Shown in pieces: positions 53,280 through 60,297 of a stretch of DNA of 64,000 bases (within the stretch, counting starts at the first letter, position 1; every line of letters starts with the position of its first letter). Made by a program: the position numbers and the translations under genes. The stretch is taken from positions 402,501 through 466,500 of the forward strand of contig OZ025847.1 of assembly GCA_964019425.1 (NCBI GenBank). Direction: 5' to 3'. This DNA is from Flectonema sp. DT1601 (Eukaryota; Euglenozoa; Diplonemea; Diplonemida; Diplonemidae). Under the pieces are notes generated by a model that saw only the letters and a program-made list of their open reading frames with translations, did not search any database and was not told the origin of the DNA.

Positions 53280-54001
53280 TTATTCCTCTCCTTTTGAATT
53301 AAATCAATACTTCTGCTCTTCTCATTGTCTAGGTTGGAAGGGGTTGACAACACAAGCCCCCTTTTGGTTCGTATTTCGCTGCCTCCACGTAAAAGTGATA
53401 ATTTTGCTATAAAATAAATGTAACCATCAGTAGAAAAAAAAGGTCAACTTCGGCTGCTTTTTCCCCCCTCCTTTTTAAGGCGATTATCACTTTATAAGTG
53501 GAGCCAATGACAACACAAAACCATTTATTTTGTTAGATGTTTTACGAAAAAAAGAAACAGAAGAAACTATCTTTATTTTCTTTTGCGAGCTGACGTTAAA
53601 ATCTGCGCTGTCTTTTTTTTTTTTTTGAGTTTTGAAAATGTGGTTCTGTATTTTTATACAGAAGAAATGTAGATGTGCTTTGTTCGTATTTCTGTCTTCA
53701 GGTTTTTTTATTATTATTATTCTTGTTCCGATTAAAACATTTCTAGCATCATATTTTCTAACCTTTGCCCTTGTTGCCCAGTTCGACGCAAGATAACTCT
53801 GATGTCGATAATTTTTTTTTTTTTTCCCCCTCTTTTTTTTGAAAATTCTTTGAGTCTACTTACTTACTGTTTGACGTATCAACGATACGCATTGTAATAG
53901 ATTTCCTTGATACAGGCAACTGCTACTGTTAGGTCATTACTTTACGTACCTTAAAGTCTTTGTTTTGTAGACTATTTCTATTATAAAGTATTACAAACAC
54001 A
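53280..54001. other. Intergenic region with inverted repeat
   Basis: It contains the long inverted repeat at 53383-53503 described separately, T tracts near 53611-53626 and 53811-53825, and the acceptor TTTGTTTTGTAG ending at 53970, 31 nt before the next ATG. No protein gene is seen. Confidence 0.5.
53383..53503. repeat. Inverted repeat of about 20 bp with 80-nt spacer, possible mini-MITE
   Basis: The left arm CTCCAC..AAAGTGATAAT (53383-53402) is mirrored by ATTATCACTTT..GTGGAG (53483-53503): 11 bp perfect, a small indel and mismatch, then 6 bp more. Arm length and spacing make chance unlikely. An 11-bp direct repeat TGACAACACAA occurs at 53345-53355 and 53508-53518, but asymmetrically placed. 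It may be a tiny inverted-repeat transposon derivative or a functional 3'UTR stem. Confidence 0.6.
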
Positions 54002-54586
54002 ATGACGGTAAAATGGTTTTGGAAATCTGATCTCAGAAAGGACGATTCTGACAATGCAGCGTGGACAGAGTATTCCGTCAGCCAAATTGGTAGAATAGAA
54101 AAAGGATACAAAGGGAAAGATAGGAACCAAACATTAACAATGGGAAAATATATCATCGATTTTGAAAATGAAATTCAATACAGAAAAGATGACGATCAGC
54201 TACAGAGAGGTATAAAACGAATAATTGAGGATTCTGACTCTGACTCTGAAGAAGGAGACAGCCCATCAAAGAAACGATCAGGTACCTGTTCAATCAAAGG
54301 TAAGTTATTCGTTCGTGGTCCAGGGTTTACTGATCCAGCATATGTTAACAAAGTCGTTGAGGAGCTTGGAGGACTCTCTACTCCAAACGTAACATCTTCA
54401 AGCGACTATGTCCTCTGTCCAGAGGGTGCGTGCTTTGAGGCAGGAAACGCGAAGCTCTCACTTGCTAGAAAATTTCGCATCCCTGTGGTACTTCTCCCTG
54501 AGGATTTCTCTGCAGCTGACAAGGCGAGTAGGAAAAGCATTGTTTTAACGGCAATGGAGAGAAAGAATATTATTTTTTATGATTGA
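54002..54586 (+). CDS. WWE-BRCT domain protein
   Basis: A 194-residue single-exon protein. Residues about 1-75 match a WWE domain: WFWKSD, a central WTEYS, IGRIEKGYKG, KYIIDFENEIQYR and a final RGIKRI. WWE domains bind iso-ADP-ribose within poly(ADP-ribose). A basic/acidic Ser-rich linker (EDSDSDSEEGDSPSKKR) that could be a casein kinase 2 site and nuclear signal leads to residues about 98-170. These look like a BRCT domain: GKLFVRGPGF, VNKVVEELGGLSTPNVTSSS, DYVLCPEG, AKLSLARKFRIPVVLLPEDF. BRCT domains mediate DNA-damage complexes. The pairing suggests a small PAR-reading adaptor in DNA repair; such a stand-alone WWE-BRCT protein is not one I know by name. Confidence 0.75.
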   Translation: MTVKWFWKSDLRKDDSDNAAWTEYSVSQIGRIEKGYKGKDRNQTLTMGKYIIDFENEIQYRKDDDQLQRGIKRIIEDSDSDSEEGDSPSKKRSGTCSIKGKLFVRGPGFTDPAYVNKVVEELGGLSTPNVTSSSDYVLCPEGACFEAGNAKLSLARKFRIPVVLLPEDFSAADKASRKSIVLTAMERKNIIFYD

Positions 54587-55047
54587 AAAAAACATAACGA
54601 TTGCTAGAAAAGTAACTCTTATCCCATTCCCCAAGCATTCAAAGAATCGTTTATGTTTTTTGTAATTAACTTTTGTAACGAATACTTATATCTGTTACTC
54701 AGTACTAGTTTGTGCACTTAGCGAATGTCAGACACAAACAATTTTTTACTTATTTTCGTACTTTTTGTTCTGATTGCTGTTAAACAAAAAAAAAAAAAAA
54801 AAAAAAACTCCTTATTTTCTTTTTTTTTTTTAAAACAGCAATCTCCTTCACTTTTGTTTGTAAGGATGTTTATCTTATTTATTTTATTTACCTACGGACG
54901 ACACTTTTTTGCTGTTGTGTTTCTCTTCTGGGCAAAAAAAAAAAAAAAAAACTTCTAAACACTGAATGTTATGGTACGTTATATTAACCAGTATCCTGCA
55001 GTCGATATAAACTACTTTTTAAAAATTTCAGAAAAAAAGTAATAAAA
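54587..55047. other. Intergenic region
   Basis: No gene is supported; A and T tracts dominate (about 54785-54808 and 54935-54951). GTAAC/GTTAC can pair near 54676-54699. The acceptor TTTAAAAATTTCAG ends at 55031, 16 nt before the NudC ATG. Confidence 0.5.
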
Positions 55048-55623
55048 ATGACAGACGCTGAAGATCCAGGAACAGGAGTCACTCCCAACGAAGAGTGTGG
55101 CTGCACTTATGACGATCTGGGCTACAGTTGGGTACAAGACGAAGCTGACGTAACCGTGACAATACCAGTCCCTACTGGGACAAAAGGGAAATTATGTAGC
55201 GTTGAGATTACACCGACATCTCTAACAGCAGGTCTCAAAGGAAAGGACGCCGTTGTAAAAGGAGAACTATTCTCAAGAGTAAAGGAAGATGACAGTACCT
55301 GGTCACTCGTAGACGGATGCAAACTTGTTATCTCACTTGAAAAAGCTAACTTAAAACATGAAGAATGGTGGGACTGCGTTATTAAAGGTCACCCCACTAT
55401 CAATATGAAAAAACTTAAACCACCTCCTAAGCAGATGCATAACTTAGATGGCGGAGCACAGGCACAGATCGAGAAAATGATGTTTGACCAACACCAGAAA
55501 CGACTCGGAAAACCTACTTCACAAGAAATGCAAATGCAAGAAGCTCTTGAAAAGTTTAAGGAACAATTCCCGAATGAAACACCTCCGGATCTGTCGCAAG
55601 TTAACTTTTCTGGTGGACAGTAA
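55048..55623 (+). CDS. NudC-family CS-domain co-chaperone
   Basis: A 191-residue single-exon protein. Residues about 25-120 form the CS (p23-like) domain: YSWVQDEADVTVTIPVPTGT, VEITPTSLTAGLKGKD, GELFSRVKEDDSTWSL, ISLEKANLKHEEWWDCVIKG. The C-terminal KMMFDQHQKRLGKPTSQEMQ and ALEKFKEQFPNETPPDLSQV are typical of NudC proper. NudC proteins work with Hsp90 and dynein/Lis1 in protein folding and microtubule-based movement. This copy is shorter than animal NudC because it lacks the long N-terminal coiled coil, as in many protists. ATG 55048 follows an acceptor by 16 nt. Confidence 0.92.
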   Translation: MTDAEDPGTGVTPNEECGCTYDDLGYSWVQDEADVTVTIPVPTGTKGKLCSVEITPTSLTAGLKGKDAVVKGELFSRVKEDDSTWSLVDGCKLVISLEKANLKHEEWWDCVIKGHPTINMKKLKPPPKQMHNLDGGAQAQIEKMMFDQHQKRLGKPTSQEMQMQEALEKFKEQFPNETPPDLSQVNFSGGQ

Positions 55624-56151
55624 GTCGCGCGCTATCCCTACTGAAATAGAGTTTCATTGTTGACAACCAAAAAAAAAAAAAAAAAAAAGGGACTATTTTT
55701 TTTCAATGCTTTGAGAGCGATTACTTTTTTACACCCGCCTAAGAGAAAAATAATTGAAAAAAAAAGGGGGGAAAAAATAAACATTATTATGAGCAAAAAA
55801 AACCACTTTAATAATAATATCAATGTTAGCTCTTGCCAGCCTCCCAGCTTTTATAATTCGGTTCGTTTTACGTGTCACTTTGTGTCCTAAGCCAATTATA
55901 ACTATAATGTTACGTTTTCCCCTCTCTAAGTTACTCGGTTATAAATATGATCAAATAGTTTACCTCGAGAGAATAGGAGGTAAGAGTAATTATATTATGA
56001 ATATACCCTTCCACGCAAAGTTACTATTATTTTATTTTTTATTCTGTTTTTTTTTTTTTATTATTTTTTTTTATTTGTTTCTCAAAACAGAGCCAGGGAA
56101 TCATTATTATTTTTAACAATAATTGATAAGAGAATATCCGCGAAGAGAAAA
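55624..56151. other. Intergenic region
   Basis: No gene is supported. A donor-like GTAAGAG at 55980 and an acceptor CTCAAAACAG ending at 56090 could bound a 5'UTR cis intron of the next gene; alternatively the acceptor is a trans-splice site 61 nt before the ATG. Confidence 0.45.
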
Positions 56152-57906
56152 ATGGGAGCTGACACAGCAGACCAGTTGCTGCAGAAACTGCAGGGTGGTT
56201 GGACGGATTCACGACGCAACAACTGGTTAATTGACGAAACTAACGTAACAGTTGAATTGAAAAAAGCAGAAAAGTTATACACGATCCGTAGTATTAATGG
56301 AAACTGGATGTTAAATGGAGCAAAACTACGTTCAGTCGGAAGCAAAGTTGAGTGGACAAGCGAACCAACTCCAGGAGGTGGTAAGCTCTGGATTCCAGAG
56401 AAAGGTTCTATAAATGACGAACAACTACCTAAGAGATGGCAAGCTGACGATTCTGAAGATGATGAACAAGAAAACAACTACGACTTGGAAGACTTGGGTG
56501 AACTTACATCTATAATGATAAACGATGCACCAACTGTTGATTATGAACTTCTAACTCTATCTTATGACTCGCTATCACACACACCACTTCGACTTACAGA
56601 ACAAGACAGACGTGGCTTACGAATTATAAAAGCATCCATGGCTCAGTCAGACTACACAGACGTTGTTGATGGTGTGACTGATTCTACTCAACGTCAACGA
56701 CTAAAAGTAAAATCATTAAAACACATTATGTCAGGCCTTCACGTTGCCCACAATAAGAAAATTGAAAAAGCCATTAAAGATGTTAAAAGCAGAGAAGAAT
56801 CAGAAGAACTTTCAAAGACTACTACGAGGCTTCTTGAAATTGCTAGGCGATACAAAATAGCATCACCAAACACTGGTATTGAAGATTATGGAAAACTCTT
56901 GTATATGGCACAAGATTTTTATGAACTTTATGATGAACCACCTGAGAAAGTGCGAACTGTCAAAGACGCACTTGAGGAGTTAAACGCAACAGGCTTACTC
57001 ACAGATAAAAGAGTACCGATTGCAACTACACCAGTTCCAAGAATACGTGACATTAGACAACTCAACAGAGCCTTAAAACATAAATCAGCAACACAAAAAA
57101 CCCTTTTCAGAGAATACGGTTCCAAAGTAGAACAAATTATATATTCAATTGACGATAGGAATGTTTTTATAGAACAGAATGCTATTCCGATTAATGAAAT
57201 AATAAATTTGTGTAAAAAGTATTTTGATCCAAGGAGAGTGACAGCTGATACTTCATTAGCGATTGCTGAAGGAATTGAGGGATCAAGAATATCACACGAA
57301 CACGAAGGACAGTATTACTATGTTTTACAATCACTAGCATTTTGGAAAAATATTCTACAAGAAATGTCTTGGTTGTGGGTAGTCATGGAAACCGACATGC
57401 TCTCGGGATCTCCATACGACTTTCGTGAAACTGGACAAGGATTCAACCGGGTTCATCAATGCCCTAATTTATTCAATGCCGTAAAAAGCATTCTAGACAA
57501 GACAAAAGCCGAAGTCGGTACCTGGGTGGGTTCCAGCAGAATTCACATGGGAGATAGCCAAGTTCCAAATGGACTTCATTTCATCGATAAGTATACTCAG
57601 GTGTCGAAGATAATTAGACCAATTCTGAGTACTATTCACGGCATTAGTAGAGTCTGTGACACAGATAGTATTCAAAGAGAAGTTATACTACAGCAATGGG
57701 GATCAGTATCCAATCTTCAATTAGCCATTCTTAGAGACTTCTTTCGTCATGGATTTGACGGATCTGGTGGCAGTAATAACGATGACGCTGGCAGTTGTAT
57801 TGACGGCCGACTTACTTCTGCTTGGAATTGGTGTTCTCAACTAAGACAGAAACCATTCTACAGTGCATTTCTTCTTTCAGGATTTACCTCCTTTGACCGA
57901 ACATAA
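56152..57906 (+). CDS. UPF0652 (DUF2009) family protein with extra N-terminal domain
   Basis: A 584-residue single-exon protein. The C-terminal two thirds match the UPF0652 family, conserved in plants, fungi and protists without known function: HEGQYYYVLQSLAFWKNILQ, RETGQGFNRV, VGTWVGSSRIHMGDSQVPN, FIDKYTQVS, LRDFFRHGFDGSG and DAGSCIDGRLTSAWNWCSQL. The N-terminal about 85 residues (GGWTDSRRNNWLIDETNVTV, YTIRSINGNWMLNGAKLRSV) form a small Trp-rich beta domain, followed by an acidic linker; I do not recall this domain from the family. The start MGADTA lacks Ser6, so myristoylation is not expected. The family assignment is firm; the biochemical role is unknown. Confidence 0.87.
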   Translation: MGADTADQLLQKLQGGWTDSRRNNWLIDETNVTVELKKAEKLYTIRSINGNWMLNGAKLRSVGSKVEWTSEPTPGGGKLWIPEKGSINDEQLPKRWQADDSEDDEQENNYDLEDLGELTSIMINDAPTVDYELLTLSYDSLSHTPLRLTEQDRRGLRIIKASMAQSDYTDVVDGVTDSTQRQRLKVKSLKHIMSGLHVAHNKKIEKAIKDVKSREESEELSKTTTRLLEIARRYKIASPNTGIEDYGKLLYMAQDFYELYDEPPEKVRTVKDALEELNATGLLTDKRVPIATTPVPRIRDIRQLNRALKHKSATQKTLFREYGSKVEQIIYSIDDRNVFIEQNAIPINEIINLCKKYFDPRRVTADTSLAIAEGIEGSRISHEHEGQYYYVLQSLAFWKNILQEMSWLWVVMETDMLSGSPYDFRETGQGFNRVHQCPNLFNAVKSILDKTKAEVGTWVGSSRIHMGDSQVPNGLHFIDKYTQVSKIIRPILSTIHGISRVCDTDSIQREVILQQWGSVSNLQLAILRDFFRHGFDGSGGSNNDDAGSCIDGRLTSAWNWCSQLRQKPFYSAFLLSGFTSFDRT

Positions 57907-58376
57907 GTAGTCGGTTCATTTTTTTTTTTTTTTTTTTTTTAAATAATTTTTTTTTTATTATAATTTAAAAATCTTGTTTGTTAATCTAAGGGTAATCCCA
58001 ATGGCGTAATTGATGTCCCCTTTCCACCCATTTTTTTTTATTTTATAGTGTTTTTTTTTTTTAATTTTTATTTTCATGATGTTTGTACCGAAGTATTCAG
58101 ATTTGGAAAACCGTTATTTCTTATGATCAGTGCGACAGCATTCTGTCTGCGTTCAACGAAATATAAGTCTAACATCTGAATGGTTTTTTTTTTTCTCTCT
58201 CTAATCTATCACGCCGGGGGGAAAGATACCCTCTTCAGCCCTAGCAATATCATTGTTTGGTTTTTTTGTGTCTGTCCGTCTCTAAAAAAACACCCACTGC
58301 TTATTGTGCTTATTATTATTATTTCTTATTAACAAAAAAGAAGTATAAAAAGAAAAAAAAAAAAAACAAAGCAAAA
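57907..58376. other. Intergenic region
   Basis: No gene is supported. GACAG-CATT-CTGTC (58134-58147) is a small stem. Possible acceptors are CCCTCTTCAG (near 58239) or the AACAAAAAAG before an A-rich leader. The open frame reaching back to 58257 is not preceded by an ATG and is leader. Confidence 0.45.
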
Positions 58377-59447
58377 ATGGACATTAGAGTAGTAGAAGAC
58401 AATAATTCAAGATTTGACGATGTGCAAGTTAGTAACGCAGGGATATGTAAGAATCCTGATTGCAGATCGAAAGCGCTCGTTGTAAGTATTGAAGATGGTG
58501 ATATCGTATGTAGTGAATGTGGATGGGTAAAACATGATCGAGTTGAAGACCCTGGCTTGGATCTACGTGATCTTGGAATGCACGATGGTATTGCAGCCAG
58601 AATCACCCTAGACACATCAAGAATTCAAGGTCTATTAGATGGTGATGGTGGGGTCATGATTGAAAGAAATAAAAACGCAAACATGGCGACAATTACGAAA
58701 CTTTCAGAAGCGAACGCGGTCAGCAAACGAGACAAAATGGTTCAAGAAGTGAATAAGCGAATCCTTGCTTTATCATCGAGACTTCCTGGTGAGGTATACG
58801 AAGACGATCAAGTCCTTTGTATTGAACTATACATGTTAATATGGGACTCAACACAAGGTCGATTCTCTCCCAAACAGGAACGTATAGCAGCCTGTCTCTG
58901 GGCAGTTTGTATTAAAAAAAATCTTCCGTTTTTGGAAATGGATTTTCACAGGGCGTTATCAGAAGACATAGCGAAACCAATGCAGGCTTTCCGCAGAGCC
59001 AAGAAAGCAATTAATGAAAATATTCATGCTTACGACAAGGTGAAGGATCTATATCTAAAGTTAGATAATGGAAAAAGAATAAATACCAATCCAGAAATGG
59101 CTCTCACTCGTCGGATGTGCGAACAGCTTCACTTACCTTATGCTGTTGCTTCCTTGGCTGGTCACATTTTTAATGAATTATCAAGAAGAGAGTCTTCAGC
59201 TAATAAACCAAGAGAACTAAAGGTATCTGCAGCACTTCACTTAGCCTGTCATCGACCTAATGCTTCAGCTAGAGAGGAACAGACGACAGCCTCACGTATA
59301 TCAACCGTTACTGGACAGCCAAGTGAAAAGATTGACAGCTATTGTCAAAGTGTACACGTTATTAAAGACCGAATCTTAGCAGAAGCCGCTGCGAAATTAG
59401 AACCGGGTGTGAGATCTGCATTAGGACTCACTGACATCAAGAAGTAA
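58377..59447 (+). CDS. TFIIB-like general transcription factor
   Basis: A 356-residue single-exon protein. The N-terminal zinc ribbon has CKNPDC (residues about 24-29) and CSECG, followed by DRVEDPGLDLRDL, the place where TFIIB has its B-reader/finger. Two cyclin-like folds follow (about 110-200: LIWDSTQGRFSPKQERIAACLWAVC; about 230-330: LPYAVASLAGHIFNELSRR, KVSAALHLACHRPN). TFIIB bridges TBP and RNA polymerase II at the start site. The first Cys pair has C-x4-C spacing, and the finger sequence is divergent, as in lineages with unusual promoters. It is too short for Brf1. ATG 58377 follows an A-rich leader; codons upstream are homopolymer-derived. Confidence 0.82.
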   Translation: MDIRVVEDNNSRFDDVQVSNAGICKNPDCRSKALVVSIEDGDIVCSECGWVKHDRVEDPGLDLRDLGMHDGIAARITLDTSRIQGLLDGDGGVMIERNKNANMATITKLSEANAVSKRDKMVQEVNKRILALSSRLPGEVYEDDQVLCIELYMLIWDSTQGRFSPKQERIAACLWAVCIKKNLPFLEMDFHRALSEDIAKPMQAFRRAKKAINENIHAYDKVKDLYLKLDNGKRINTNPEMALTRRMCEQLHLPYAVASLAGHIFNELSRRESSANKPRELKVSAALHLACHRPNASAREEQTTASRISTVTGQPSEKIDSYCQSVHVIKDRILAEAAAKLEPGVRSALGLTDIKK

Positions 59448-59540
59448 GTGATTAGCGCTTTCAGCGACTATATCTAGAAAAAAAAAAAAAAAAAAAAAAA
59501 GGAACCAATCCTCATTGTCATCGTTGTTGGTTGCCTCACT

Positions 59541-59558
59541 AATATGTTTTCTATTTAG
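59541..59558 (+). promoter_or_regulatory. Putative splice acceptor between the TFIIB-like and SWIM genes
   Basis: ACTAATATGTTTTCTATTTAG ends at 59558, with a CTAAT branch-like motif, 21 nt before the ATG at 59580. The preceding stop is only 132 nt upstream. Joining to the donor-like GTAAGT over that stop would not keep the SWIM frame, so two separate mRNAs are favoured. Confidence 0.5.
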
Positions 59559-59579
59559 TAGGAGGGTTGGGAGAGGCAT

Positions 59580-60020
59580 ATGGATACACCATTGGGGATG
59601 TTGGCTATTTGGGAAGTGTTGAAACAACAAATTGCTGTGGAGGGCACTCTTACGGAAGCAACAATGCAGGACATGAATTCGTTATTTCAAAAATTGCTCC
59701 CAAATTCTTTAGAAATCATTGACAACGGATTCGTACACAAAGTAGTGGCAGAGTGTGGGAGAACTATGTTCATTGTGAAGGGGAGGTCACAGGCTCAGTA
59801 TGTTTGTTTTGGAGATTACTGTCCTTGTCAGTATTTTCAAAATTCTGTCGTAAACGGAGAATCATTATTCTGCAAACACATGTTAGCAATTCAACTACGA
59901 GAACTGTTGTGCCCACCACTAGAAGCCACAGTCGTGAGCAATGCCGACTTCGCTTCTTATGTTACTGCTCCAATAGCCAGTACTAGTGGACGTTCACCAG
60001 TGAGAAGAAGGATGCCATAA
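59580..60020 (+). CDS. SWIM zinc-finger protein, SWS1/ZSWIM7-like
   Basis: A 146-residue single-exon protein. The SWIM motif CxCx(n)CxH is seen as CPCQYF...LFCKHMLA within YVCFGDYCPCQYF and GESLFCKHMLAIQLREL. Length, the helical N-terminal region (DMNSLFQKLLPNSLEIID) and the VHKVVAECGRTMFIVKGRS strand pair fit the SWS1/ZSWIM7 family. With a RAD51 paralogue partner these proteins promote RAD51 filament formation in homologous recombination. The RAD51-paralogue partner is not in this window, but MRE11 is. Small SWIM proteins also occur in other families, so SWS1 is the best, not the only, reading. Confidence 0.75.
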   Translation: MDTPLGMLAIWEVLKQQIAVEGTLTEATMQDMNSLFQKLLPNSLEIIDNGFVHKVVAECGRTMFIVKGRSQAQYVCFGDYCPCQYFQNSVVNGESLFCKHMLAIQLRELLCPPLEATVVSNADFASYVTAPIASTSGRSPVRRRMP

Positions 60021-60054
60021 AACTGATTATCTGACAGCAGACCACTAGCCTAAA

Positions 60055-60087
60055 CTACTTCGTGGCATTGACCACGATGAGGTAGTC
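60055..60087 (+). terminator. Strong stem-loop 34 nt after the SWIM gene stop
   Basis: ACTAC (60055-60059) and TCGTGG (60061-60066) pair with CCACGA (60073-60078) and GTAGT (60083-60087), with a 6-nt loop CATTGA and a small internal loop: 11 base pairs. It may influence 3'-end processing of this short mRNA. A terminator role is only a suggestion. Confidence 0.4.
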
Positions 60088-60220
60088 TTGTATTTCTATA
60101 ATTAACTACAAATACTAAAAGTCATCTTCACTCCACAGTTTACACAAAAATGTGATTTTTATCTGTCTAACTATTCGAATTAATTTATGAGTAATAAAGT
60201 TTTGAAGTATCTATTTTTGA

Positions 60221-60266
60221 TTACTTAGGTGTACGCGGTGGGGGGTACCCACCGGACACACATTAA

Positions 60267-60297
<31 letters not shown>
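60221..60297 (+). promoter_or_regulatory. Acceptor, GC-rich 5'UTR hairpin and A-rich leader of the cyclase gene
   Basis: GATTACTTAG ends at 60228. Eight bases later CGGTGGG (60236-60242) pairs perfectly with CCCACCG (60248-60254) around GGGTA. An A tract broken by single Gs then runs to the ATG at 60298. A stable stem near the cap combined with an A-rich leader could tune translation. Confidence 0.5.

Noticed and set aside
59444-59558. Splicing of the TFIIB-like gene into the SWIM gene through GTAAGT at its stop
   Set aside because: Joining to the acceptor at 59558 does not enter the SWIM frame; two separate genes fit better.
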